The position numbers and the translations under genes were made by a program. A stretch of DNA of 40,076 bases from JAUXFK01 sp034189035 (GTDB lineage Bacteria > Desulfobacterota > UBA8473). The stretch lies in contig JAXHVA010000041.1 in assembly GCA_034189035.1 (NCBI GenBank), positions 1 through 40,076 of the forward strand. The letters are read 5' to 3'. Within the stretch, counting starts at the first letter, position 1; each line of letters begins with the position of its first letter. Positions 24,095-32,099 of this stretch are shown in pieces. Below the pieces are notes generated by a model. It worked only from the letters and a program-made list of their open reading frames with translations, was not told the DNA's origin and searched no databases.

Positions 24095-24939
24095 ATCTGC
24101 GTAGTACTACTGTCTTTATACACCTCTTTTTCATCGAATATCTTTTCACCACAGATTATAAGATGATCACCGTCTCTTTTTTTATAAAAACAACTCCTGT
24201 ATCCGGAGTGACATGCAGCCACTTCTTGTTCCACTTTTATCAGTATTGTATCCATATCACAGTCAAAGAATATATCAATGACCTTTTGGGTATGACCCGA
24301 GGTTTCTCCCTTTACCCATATTTTTCCCCGAGAACGACTCCAGAAGTGAACCTTTCCAGATTCTAAGGTCATTTGAATGGTTTCTTTATTCATATACCCC
24401 AGCATGAGCACCTCATTGTTCTTTGCATCCTGAATAATAACCGGTATAAGGCCATCATGATTAAATTTTATATCATCTATAAGTTTCATTTTTTCCTCTA
24501 TCTTAATCTCATCATCAACCTTTATTTCGCCGCCATTGAGTACCCTTGCAAAGATCCCCTCTTTTGGCATTATACAGTCACCGGCTTGGTAAAAGATGGC
24601 GCATCTCGTATGGCAGGTCTTGCCAATTTGGGTTACTTCCAGTAACGCATCCTTCCCAATGGAAAACCTTGTTCCAATGGGCAAATTCAGTAAGTCAATC
24701 CCATGTGTTGTAATATTTTCAGCAAAATCTCCAGGGCTGACATCCAATCCCTTATCTCTCATCTTTTGGATACTCTCATGAGCGAGTAAACTGACCTGTC
24801 TATGCCAATCACCTCCATGGGCATCACCCTCCAAACCAAAACCTTCTATAAGGTTACCCCTGGTTATGTTCTTCTTCTTAACGCCTTTATCTTTACTCAT
24901 ACACACAGAGATAATCTTCTTTTCCGTTGAATTTTTCAT
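24091..24939 (-). CDS. MOSC domain fused to phosphoribosyl-AMP cyclohydrolase (HisI-like)
   Basis: The 282-residue product reads through two families with no stop. Residues 1-148 are a MOSC domain (VKKKNITRGNLIEGFGLEGD, HRQVSLLA, LGK-type tail TQIGKTCHTRCAIF with the conserved Cys, FARVLNGGEIKVDDEI), related to molybdenum-cofactor sulfuration and carrier proteins. Residues 150-282 are HisI-like: DGLIPVIIQDAKNNEVLML, FWSRSRGKIWVKGETSGH, FDCDMDTILIKVEQ and ACHSGYRSCFY, keeping the metal-binding Cys residues. HisI opens the ring of phosphoribosyl-AMP in histidine synthesis. The junction holds MKLIDDIKFN, so an internal start producing HisI alone is possible. No other his gene lies in the window. 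Confidence 0.85.
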   Translation of the reverse strand: MKNSTEKKIISVCMSKDKGVKKKNITRGNLIEGFGLEGDAHGGDWHRQVSLLAHESIQKMRDKGLDVSPGDFAENITTHGIDLLNLPIGTRFSIGKDALLEVTQIGKTCHTRCAIFYQAGDCIMPKEGIFARVLNGGEIKVDDEIKIEEKMKLIDDIKFNHDGLIPVIIQDAKNNEVLMLGYMNKETIQMTLESGKVHFWSRSRGKIWVKGETSGHTQKVIDIFFDCDMDTILIKVEQEVAACHSGYRSCFYKKRDGDHLIICGEKIFDEKEVYKDSSTTQI

Positions 24940-25070
24940 TATTTACCTAAATCCTTTAAGATATTGGAAGGGATGTCTTGGTTGCATTTCTGAATGAACA
25001 CGGGATAGAGGATAATGTACTTTTTGATTGGATAAAAAAATATTCAGTCAAGATGAGGTGTTTTTGTCTT

Positions 25071-25637
25071 TCAACGCTTGGATTTTTGATCTGATAGCTT
25101 CTTTGCTTTTGTAGCTAAAACAGGAGAGATATTCTTGCTTTTTCCCAAGAGTCGTAGGTCCCTGTCTCTTAAGGAACTGACGAGCTTCATTGATATATCC
25201 AATGGGGTTTTTGCGTTGTTAACAAGTTTTAACTTTATCTTGTATTTTCCCATCCATTCATTGCTCTTAGATATGATACGAAGGATATCTTCATCAACAG
25301 ATGTTGATTGTGCGACCTGTAAGACCTCGCTTTCTGATATCTTGGGGCTTTTTATTACAGCGGTTGATACCATCTTATTTGAATCCCGAATTAAAAGGTC
25401 CCGTGCTTCTTTGTCTCCTTTTAGAGCTAGTTGGATCTTTTCTGGGACGGTCATTGCCTGAACTTTTTGATACAAGCTCAGAACTTTCTTCTCTTTTCCT
25501 TCATCCTCTTCTATTCCCTCTATTTCTTTTGCTTGTTTTTGATTATCCTTATTGATATTTTCTCGTGTTTGATCTGTGTATGAAAGGATCGCAGAATCTT
25601 GAGTTTTATTTTCTTTGTCTTTTGACTCTTCGTTCAT
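25071..25637 (-). CDS. Unknown acidic helical protein
   Basis: The 188-residue product has a disordered, charge-rich first third (DKENKTQDSAILS, KEIEGIEEDEGKEKK). A helical part follows with the pattern MTVPEKIQLALKGDKEARDLLIRDSNKMV and SEVLQVAQSTSVDEDILRII, which looks like repeated short helical hairpins. It ends in a basic tail. No signal peptide, membrane span or catalytic motif is seen, and I do not recognise the family beyond a general resemblance to conserved deltaproteobacterial proteins of unknown role. It follows the EF-G-like gene on the same strand with a spacing of about 95 bases. Confidence 0.65.
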   Translation of the reverse strand: MNEESKDKENKTQDSAILSYTDQTRENINKDNQKQAKEIEGIEEDEGKEKKVLSLYQKVQAMTVPEKIQLALKGDKEARDLLIRDSNKMVSTAVIKSPKISESEVLQVAQSTSVDEDILRIISKSNEWMGKYKIKLKLVNNAKTPLDISMKLVSSLRDRDLRLLGKSKNISPVLATKAKKLSDQKSKR

Positions 25638-25731
25638 TTTTCAATCCTTTTTTTATTATTGAAAGAACACTGGGAAAAAGACCTTGAAAATCTATATCGT
25701 TATCGAGCCATTAAAAAAGTAGTTCATCATT

Positions 25732-27807
25732 TTAATCTTTCTTTGCAGCAGCAACGATCTCTTCACTGATATGAGCTGGGACTTCATCATAATGAGAGAA
25801 CTCTACTGAAAAAAATCCTCTATCACCTGTCATTGAACTTAGATCAGGGGCATACTTCAGTGTCTCGGCCATTGGAATTTGAGCTTTTATTATCTGATTG
25901 TTTCCCTTTCCTTCAACACCCAAGACTTTGCCTCTGCGGCTATTCAAATCCCCAATAACATCGCCCATATTTTCATCAGGAACAGTAACTTCCATATTCA
26001 TAACAGGTTCAATTAAGATCAGGCCAGCCTCGGTTGATCCTTTTTTTAAGGCCATAGACCCAGCTATCTTAAAGGCCATCTCTGATGAGTCTACAGAATG
26101 GAAAGACCCGAAGACCAGAGAAACCTTAAGGTCTACTAAAGGGTATCCCGCAAGTACACCTTCACTCATGGCTTCAACAATCCCTTTCTCCACTGCTGGG
26201 ATATACTGCTTAGGGATCACACCTCCGACTATTTTATTGACAAATTCGAAACCCTCTCCTCTGGGAAGAGGCTCTATTTCTATCCATGCATCGCCGTATT
26301 GTCCCCTGCCCCCTGATTGTTTCTTGTATTTTCCTTGAACCTTGGACTTTCCTGTTATTGTCTCTTTATAAGGGACTTTAGGGCGTTTTAGGTCAACCTC
26401 TACTCCGAATTTTCTCTTTAATTTTTCTAAAGTGACTTCCAGATGAACCTGCCCCATTCCAGATAGTATGATCTCTTTGGTCTGTTCCTCTCGATGGATC
26501 CTAAGGGTGGAATCCTCTTCTACGAGTTTATTTAAAGAAATCGTAGCCTTCTCTTCATCCCCTTTTGATTTGGGTTGAATTGCAAACGAGATTATTGGTG
26601 ATGGAGAAATTGCGCCTTCGAACAATATAGGGGAATTTTCATCGCAGAGGCTGTCTCCTGTGGTAGTCTCCTTGAGTTTTGCTACAGCTACTATCTCGCC
26701 AACCCCACAAGAGGTTATCGGTTTTTGATTTTTTCCTTCTATTTGAAATACTTGCCCGACCCTTTCTCTTGTCTCTCTCGTTGCGTTGTATATCGTCGAA
26801 TCAGAGTTCAATATGCCTGAATATATTCTGAAAAGTGTTAATTTCCCAGTATATGGATCAGCTATTGTTTTAAATACAAATGCAGAAAAAGGCTCACTAT
26901 CCTCTGGTTTGCGAACCTCTTCTGTGTTTTTCACTGGATTTATCCCTGTATGTTCACCTCTTTCTACTGGAGAGGGTAGACAGTGAACAATTCTATCCAT
27001 AAGAGGTTGCATCCCAATATTTTGCAGTGCTGAGCCACATAAAACAGGAACAAATTTCATTTGTAATGTCCCTTCTCTTAGCCCCGCAAGGAGATCGTCA
27101 TTGGTAAGTTCTTCCCCTTCGAGGTATTTTTCCAATAGATCATCAGAGGCCTCAGCAATATCTTCTACTATCTTCCCTCGTAATTTAGTCGCCTCATCGA
27201 AAAGTTCCTGGGGGATTTCCTCTTCAGAATAGTCTCCACTGAGGTCCTTTTTATAGATCAGGGCCTTCATCTTTATTAGATCCACTACCCCTTTAAATGA
27301 TTCTTCCGTGCCTATTGGGAGATAGATGGGTACTGTTTTTATCTCGAAGATTCTTGCTATCTCATCTATGAGATTAAAGAAGGCTGCCCTTTCCCTGTCC
27401 ATCTTATTGAGAAAAACAAGCTTGGGAATCCCCAAATCATTACAGTATTGCCAAAGTCTTTCTGTTTGGACCTTTATCCCTGAAGTTGCATCAATAACAA
27501 CAACTGCACCATCAGAAACAAAGAGGGCATTTCTTGAATCATTAGTAAAGTTTGAATCTCCAGGGGTATCGATAATATTGACTGTATGCTTTTGCCAATC
27601 GAAATGATGTAAGGAAGAGCTGATTGTAATATTCCTCTTGATCTCTTCAGGCTCATAATCCATTATTGAGGTTCCATTATCGACCCTTCCTAAACGATCA
27701 GTCATCTTTGTAGTAAATAAGATTGCCTCTGCTAAAGAGGTTTTTCCTGCGCCGCCATGAGCGATGATACTGACATTTCTGAGTTTCTGCGCGTCGAGTT
27801 TTTTCAT
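25732..27807 (-). CDS. EF-G-like translational GTPase (EF-G2 type)
   Basis: The 691-residue product has the five-domain EF-G layout: a GTPase domain with IIAHGGAGKTSL (G1), NITISSSL (switch I), DTPGDSNF (G3) and FLNKMDRE (G4), and domains II-V ending PMAETLKYAPDLSSMTGDRGFF. G1 is GGAGKT rather than IDAGKT, and the catalytic His of DTPGH is Asp here. That places it with the EF-G-like group (Thermus EF-G-2 type) rather than with canonical FusA. Function in that group (back-up translocation, recycling or another role) is unsettled. AAAAGGAG precedes the ATG. A canonical fusA would be expected elsewhere. Confidence 0.9.
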   Translation of the reverse strand: MKKLDAQKLRNVSIIAHGGAGKTSLAEAILFTTKMTDRLGRVDNGTSIMDYEPEEIKRNITISSSLHHFDWQKHTVNIIDTPGDSNFTNDSRNALFVSDGAVVVIDATSGIKVQTERLWQYCNDLGIPKLVFLNKMDRERAAFFNLIDEIARIFEIKTVPIYLPIGTEESFKGVVDLIKMKALIYKKDLSGDYSEEEIPQELFDEATKLRGKIVEDIAEASDDLLEKYLEGEELTNDDLLAGLREGTLQMKFVPVLCGSALQNIGMQPLMDRIVHCLPSPVERGEHTGINPVKNTEEVRKPEDSEPFSAFVFKTIADPYTGKLTLFRIYSGILNSDSTIYNATRETRERVGQVFQIEGKNQKPITSCGVGEIVAVAKLKETTTGDSLCDENSPILFEGAISPSPIISFAIQPKSKGDEEKATISLNKLVEEDSTLRIHREEQTKEIILSGMGQVHLEVTLEKLKRKFGVEVDLKRPKVPYKETITGKSKVQGKYKKQSGGRGQYGDAWIEIEPLPRGEGFEFVNKIVGGVIPKQYIPAVEKGIVEAMSEGVLAGYPLVDLKVSLVFGSFHSVDSSEMAFKIAGSMALKKGSTEAGLILIEPVMNMEVTVPDENMGDVIGDLNSRRGKVLGVEGKGNNQIIKAQIPMAETLKYAPDLSSMTGDRGFFSVEFSHYDEVPAHISEEIVAAAKKD

Positions 27808-27955
27808 AGAGTATCCGTCTCCTTTTTAAACACAAAAAAATTAGGCTGTAAAAATTAACATATACTAGTCTATTTTGTTCAAGAAAGTCAAGCTAAAATG
27901 GAGGCTCCCTTGCTGGAAATGAGTTCTTGAAAGAGGGAAGGGGATGGCAATTTTC

Positions 27956-28660
27956 CTACTGGATAAACCCATATATTTTTATTTTAAGTGACGGTTTATC
28001 AGGATAGTTGGTTTTGAGTTGTAAAACACCTCGGTACGCCCCTCTTTTTTTCCATTTATTACGGAAAGTAATACGATAAATTTTGCCCTTTTCGATAGCT
28101 TTAATATCATAAGATGTCTTATCTGAAAGAGAAAATTCCACAGGTGTGATCTCAAGTGGAATAATCTCATGTGCAGTTAAGGTGATTTGTTTAATGATTA
28201 AGTCATCTTTTTTTCCCCTTAGAGAAACGGCACGTGGATGAACAGAAATAATGGCTTTTACTACAGCCTTGATAGAAACTACGTGACTTGAGTTTTGGCG
28301 GTCATTCATAATGATGATCGCTTTTTTATGTAGGTTTTTATGCAATCCTGTTGTATCTATCTTTAAATCAACCTTTCCCTTGCCGCCGGCAGGGATTGTC
28401 CGGTCAAACCGAACGAGTGTGCAGCCTCAGTCTGTCTTTACTCTCTTTATTTCAACTGGAGCATTGCCTTTATTTAAAACTGTAAAGCTGTGTTCTAAAA
28501 GTGTGCCTTCTCGCACCTCTTTAAAGTCAAATTCACTCTCTGGTATGATAAGAAGTGGGGTATTTATGATCTCATTGGCCTCGATTACGTTAGTTGTCAA
28601 AATTGTAAACAATAGTATTGAAGTACTTATGATGTGTGTTGATTTGTTTATACTCTTCAT
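27956..28660 (-). CDS. Exported DUF1573-family protein, candidate selenoprotein (U78)
   Basis: The product reads as 234 residues if UGA 28427-28429 is Sec. The N-terminus is a signal peptide or anchor (STSILLFTILTTNVIEA). An Ig-like DUF1573/ASH domain follows: FDFKEVREGTLLEHSFTVLN, then NAPVEIKRVKTD-U-GCTLVRFDRTIPAGGKGKVD. In this family the place of U-G-C is a conserved C-G-C, so the UGA replaces the first Cys and Cys80 remains. The frame then continues in register through a second beta domain to VIKGFIQ-like end at 27956. A standard caller would report two pieces, the second from a TTG. Likely role: periplasmic redox or metal-binding protein. Located directly after lemA. Confidence 0.8.
28398..28414 (-). 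promoter_or_regulatory. Candidate bacterial SECIS hairpin of the DUF1573 gene
   Basis: GUUCGGU pairs with ACCGGAC (seven pairs, one G-U) with loop UUG. It begins 12 bases after the UGA and the loop lies 19 bases from it. If the top two pairs open, the loop starts with G as the pattern requires; as drawn it does not, so the match is partial. Confidence 0.5.
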
Positions 28661-28676
28661 TGAATGTAAATCCTCG

Positions 28677-29252
28677 CTAAAATTTTATCCTGGGAGCTTC
28701 GCTTGCCTCTTGGGGGGCCTCGAAAAAATCTGCCTCTTTAAATCCGAACATATTTGCAAGGATATTGTCTGGAAATGACCGTATCCTTATATTATACATC
28801 TTGACTGCATCATTATACCTCATTCGTTCCACAGCTATCCTGTTTTCAGTCCCTGCGAGTTCGTCTTGAAGACGGATGAAGTTTTGATTCGCTTTTAAAT
28901 CAGGATATCTTTCAATAACGACTAAAAGCCTGCTTAAGGATGAGCTTAATTGGTTATTGGCTTCGATCTTTTCTGAAACGCTCTTCGCTCCTCCAACCCT
29001 GGATCTGGCCTCTGTTACCTTGGTTAATACTTCTTTTTCATGCTCTGCGTAGCCTTTTACAGTTTCAACATAATTGGGGATCAGATCATAGCGCCTCTTC
29101 AGTTGATTTTCTACTTGTGCCCATGCCCCTTTTACACCTTCATCAAGGTTAACAAATCTGTTATAGGTTCCCTTGAAAAAGGAATACATGGCTATAACTA
29201 AAATGATAATGACTGTAACGATAATGATACCGATCTTAGCAGCTTTACCCAT
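28677..29252 (-). CDS. lemA: LemA family membrane protein
   Basis: The 191-residue product has one N-terminal membrane span (IGIIIVTVIIILVIAMYSFF) and the LemA four-helix body: NRFVNLDEGVKGAWAQVENQLKRR, DLIPNYVETVKGYA, VLTKVTEARS, LVVIERYPDLKANQNFIRLQDEL, GTENRIAVERMRYND and YNIRIRSFPDNILANMFGF. Length and order match the family. LemA proteins commonly pair with TPM-domain proteins; here one is encoded two genes upstream on the same strand, suggesting a shared envelope role. AAGGAGG precedes ATG 29252. Confidence 0.95.
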   Translation of the reverse strand: MGKAAKIGIIIVTVIIILVIAMYSFFKGTYNRFVNLDEGVKGAWAQVENQLKRRYDLIPNYVETVKGYAEHEKEVLTKVTEARSRVGGAKSVSEKIEANNQLSSSLSRLLVVIERYPDLKANQNFIRLQDELAGTENRIAVERMRYNDAVKMYNIRIRSFPDNILANMFGFKEADFFEAPQEASEAPRIKF

Positions 29253-29350
29253 CTGTTTTTCCTCCTTGTAGCCTTATATGGTTCTTGTCTTTTATAAAAG
29301 CTGTTTCCCGAATCTCAATTCGTTTGCAGGAGCCCTAATAAAGTCTATTT

Positions 29351-30094
29351 TCATGATGAGTTGGTTATATCCATTGTGTCAACAATCGATGATATACGTT
29401 TTATTTCACTGATATATTCGTGTATTAAAGAATCCATCTTATTCCTGGAGGGTTTCCTTTCTTTTTTCTTTATATTCAGCAAAGTTGAAAATATTTCATA
29501 ATTTAGGTTAAACTTTTCACACATTAGGGCAAGGGTCTGATCTTTATGAGCAGGAATCTTTATGTCTTTTAAATACAGAATAGCCTTAAATATAGCGATA
29601 AACGTTGTGATCGAACTGGCAATGAGCAGTTGCATATGTCCCGTTTTGTGAGAAGTCTGTAAGTACCCTTGTCTCAATTGAAGAAGTTTTGCCTTCAATT
29701 CCCTTTCACACTCGATTCTCATATGTTCTCTTTCGAAAGTGAGATCAGAAAGCACATCTTCCCCATAGACCAAGACATAATTCATCTTCATGTTAAAGAA
29801 CTCAACCGGAAATGTATCAATAGAAGAGAGTATATAATCCTTCGTCAAAAAAAGAGGAGTATTGACACTCCTCTTTCTCCATTTTGTAATGATCTTAAAG
29901 GACCTTTCAAGGATCTCAATACCCTTTTCGGACAAAACAATGAGAAAGTTTATGTCTGATTTTTTAGGGATATAATCTCCGCTTGCACCACTACCATGGA
30001 GTATTATTGATATAAGATCACTGCCGAAGGCATTTTTGTAATCTTTTGTGAAATCTTGAAATATCTCCTTTGGGTCTTTTGGTATCTTAACCAT
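29351..30094 (-). CDS. Nucleotidyltransferase-fold protein
   Basis: The 247-residue product starts at ATG 30094, chosen over the ATG nine bases earlier because AAAGGAG is correctly spaced only for the later one. The front half has the polymerase-beta-type NTase core: SIILHGSGASGDY, then KSDINFLIVL, where the G-S/G-x-S helix is followed by a D-x-N in place of the usual DxD. The second acidic residue is therefore changed, and activity is doubtful. The rear half is helical (LLQLRQGYLQTSH, IAIFKAILYLKD) like HEPN/substrate-binding helices of the same family. It lies between the TPM and lemA genes. Substrate unknown. Confidence 0.75.
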   Translation of the reverse strand: MVKIPKDPKEIFQDFTKDYKNAFGSDLISIILHGSGASGDYIPKKSDINFLIVLSEKGIEILERSFKIITKWRKRSVNTPLFLTKDYILSSIDTFPVEFFNMKMNYVLVYGEDVLSDLTFEREHMRIECERELKAKLLQLRQGYLQTSHKTGHMQLLIASSITTFIAIFKAILYLKDIKIPAHKDQTLALMCEKFNLNYEIFSTLLNIKKKERKPSRNKMDSLIHEYISEIKRISSIVDTMDITNSS

Positions 30095-30109
30095 TGTGCG
30101 CATCTCCTT

Positions 30110-30883
30110 TTAAAAACTTCGACCTGCTCCACCTCCGCCGCTCATGCCGCCTCCAAAGCCTCCAAAACCTCCGCCGAACCCCCCTCCAAAACCTCCGCCT
30201 CTTCCCATCATCATCAAAAGCAAAAGGGGTAAAAACCCTGTCCTTGAACGCCCCAACACAAATAAAAAGATAATGAAAATAAGAATGGGAAGAAAACCAA
30301 GTGCTGGATTTCTTCTCGTTTGCTGAGTTCTTTTAACCATAGGCTGCCCAGTCAGTTTAACTCCGGCATCTTTAGCGATTATGGATGCAATGACAATCAC
30401 ACCGTTTAATATCCCTTTTTCAAACTGATCGTTCTTCAGATATGGTATCATATAATCATCCATTATCTGACCAACTCGTCCGTCCGGGAGTATCCCTTCG
30501 ACACCATAGCCAGTCTCTATTCTGAGCTTTCTTTCTTTGAATGTCAGGAAGATCAGGACACCTTTGTCTTCCCCCTTTTTTCCTATACTCCAGTCCTGAT
30601 AGAGCTCATTGGCGTATGTAGAGTAGTCCAGATCACCAACCGTGTCGACTGTTGCGACAACTATGGCTGTACCGGTCTTTTGGAAAACTTCACGGGCAAG
30701 AGATTCGATTCGTCTTTCATAATCCAAGGAGATGATATCCATAAAATCGTTTACAGCACCTTTGGGCTTTGGGTATTTTACTTGCCCATTGGTATTATCT
30801 ATACTCAATAAGAGTATAAAAACAGTTGCGAGAGATACGAGGCATAACCAACCCCTGACCTTTAATAACGGGCTTTTCTCCAT
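30110..30883 (-). CDS. TPM-domain membrane protein (YgcG-like)
   Basis: ATG 30883 (MEKSPLLKVRG) is preferred; an upstream ATG at 30946 would overlap the kptA stop. The product of about 257 residues has a signal or first span (WLCLVSLATVFILLLSI) and the TPM domain (VNDFMDIISLDYERRIESLA, TAIVVATVDTVGDLDYSTYA, DKGVLIFLTFKERKLRIETGYGVEGILPD). A second span follows (LGFLPILIFIIFLFVLG), then a Gly/Phe-rich tail ending in GGGGAGRSF. This is the classic YgcG layout with the domain outside the cytoplasm. The partner lemA is two genes downstream. TPM domains are linked to photosystem and respiratory complex assembly and phosphatase-like activity in the literature; its role here is unknown. Confidence 0.9.
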   Translation of the reverse strand: MEKSPLLKVRGWLCLVSLATVFILLLSIDNTNGQVKYPKPKGAVNDFMDIISLDYERRIESLAREVFQKTGTAIVVATVDTVGDLDYSTYANELYQDWSIGKKGEDKGVLIFLTFKERKLRIETGYGVEGILPDGRVGQIMDDYMIPYLKNDQFEKGILNGVIVIASIIAKDAGVKLTGQPMVKRTQQTRRNPALGFLPILIFIIFLFVLGRSRTGFLPLLLLMMMGRGGGFGGGFGGGFGGFGGGMSGGGGAGRSF

Positions 30884-30942
30884 TTTCGCTTTTCCTGATT
30901 CTTTTTTTTTACTATGTTTATTAATATATATCATATTGAAAG

Positions 30943-31680
30943 TCAACAGTACTTTTTATACGGAACTTTATGTTTTCTCCATTCTTTTTTGTTGGACACT
31001 CTCTTCCTCTTGTTCTCTTTGGAGTGCTTATGGGGGTGTAATCTCGTGGCGAATAGGATATGTTCCAAGACCTCTGGCTCTGTCTCTTTTTTCTTCTTCA
31101 CCTCTTTTTTCTTGCTTCTTTTAGGAAGGGGAGGGACGTTTATATATGCAACAGGTAGTGCTTCAACTAGATAGATCAGTTCGTTCGCTCTAAAAAAGAC
31201 GATACCTTCCTCATTTGCCCTTTTGGAATTTATGGTCAAGAGGATGGGCTCCGTAGTCCGTCGATGCCCGATACGAAGGGCTAATTCTTGTAAAGTCGTG
31301 AGGTGTACATACTGTCGTCCCATAGGCCTTAAACCGTTTTGCAGGATGCTGGGATACGTCTTTAATCTGGTTCCATGGTAAAGTATCTTTGGGGGCACAC
31401 AAGGTTCATATTTTATATTCATAGGAAAAGAGTGGCCATAAGCGGCCCTTATCCGTTTTCCGTTGATTTGAAACCTCTCTTTGTCACTAGTATGGACAAC
31501 ATGGAGGATATCACCAGCACGTACATATGACCATCCTTCTTCTTCGATGATGGCTCTATGTAGCTCTTTTATAGATATAAATCCCTCTTCATCCAGAACG
31601 AGTCCAAATTCATCTGGCCGATGTCTCAGTATATACGACATCAGTTTTCTCAGGTTCTTGGTTCTGTGATCCTGTCCCAT
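30943..31680 (-). CDS. kptA: RNA 2'-phosphotransferase, Tpt1/KptA family
   Basis: The 245-residue product has the N-terminal RNA-binding lobe with LRKLMSYILRHRPDEFGLVLDEEG and the C-terminal NAD-binding lobe with YHGTRLKTYPSILQNGLRP and RQYVHLTT. These include the Arg-His-Arg and His-Gly-Thr residues of the family. It removes an internal 2'-phosphate from RNA with NAD as acceptor; the natural bacterial substrate is not known. A basic Lys-rich tail (about 60 residues, after LPKRSKKKE) exceeds the usual length. The gene begins six bases after the gcvH stop, in the same run. Confidence 0.95.
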   Translation of the reverse strand: MGQDHRTKNLRKLMSYILRHRPDEFGLVLDEEGFISIKELHRAIIEEEGWSYVRAGDILHVVHTSDKERFQINGKRIRAAYGHSFPMNIKYEPCVPPKILYHGTRLKTYPSILQNGLRPMGRQYVHLTTLQELALRIGHRRTTEPILLTINSKRANEEGIVFFRANELIYLVEALPVAYINVPPLPKRSKKKEVKKKKETEPEVLEHILFATRLHPHKHSKENKRKRVSNKKEWRKHKVPYKKYC

Positions 31681-31685
31681 AGATT

Positions 31686-32072
31686 CTATATGTTTTCTTT
31701 TATGAATTCCTCGTATTCACTGGCACTGAGTAGCGTTTTTAGCTCAGAGATATCAAGAGGCATAATCCGTACGATCCACCCTTCACCATAAGGGTCATCA
31801 TTCACCATTTGTGGAGTCTCATCTAATGTAGAATTAATCTGAATGATATTACCACTTATTGGGCTGTACAGGTCAGAGACAGCCTTTACGGACTCTATTA
31901 CACCAAAGGGTTTATCCTTTTCTACCTTTTCTCCCTTGGCTGAAAGCTCAACATATACAACGTCTCCGAGTTCGCTCTGAGCAAAATCGGTGATTCCAAC
32001 AACAACCTCTTTGTCTTCAAGCCTAGCCCACTCGTGTTCTTTCGTATATTTTAGGTCTTTTGGTAAATTCAT
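31686..32072 (-). CDS. gcvH: Glycine cleavage system H protein
   Basis: The 128-residue lipoyl-carrier protein begins at ATG 32072 (MNLPKDLKYTKEHEWARLE), supported by AAAGGAG eight bases upstream; an earlier ATG at 32099 is less likely. GITDFAQSELGDVVYVEL precedes the lipoylation site GVIESVKAVSDLYSPISG, where the Lys carries lipoate. PQMVNDDPYGEGWIVRI ends the fold. It shuttles the aminomethyl group between the P and T proteins of glycine cleavage. gcvP and gcvT are not in the window. It sits between a radical SAM gene and kptA. Confidence 0.95.
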   Translation of the reverse strand: MNLPKDLKYTKEHEWARLEDKEVVVGITDFAQSELGDVVYVELSAKGEKVEKDKPFGVIESVKAVSDLYSPISGNIIQINSTLDETPQMVNDDPYGEGWIVRIMPLDISELKTLLSASEYEEFIKENI

Positions 32073-32099
32073 GTCTGTACTCCTTTCACTCTTCCTCAT

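Noticed and set aside
30941..30945. UGA stop of kptA as a Sec codon
   Set aside because: The frame closes three codons later and the protein is already longer than usual.
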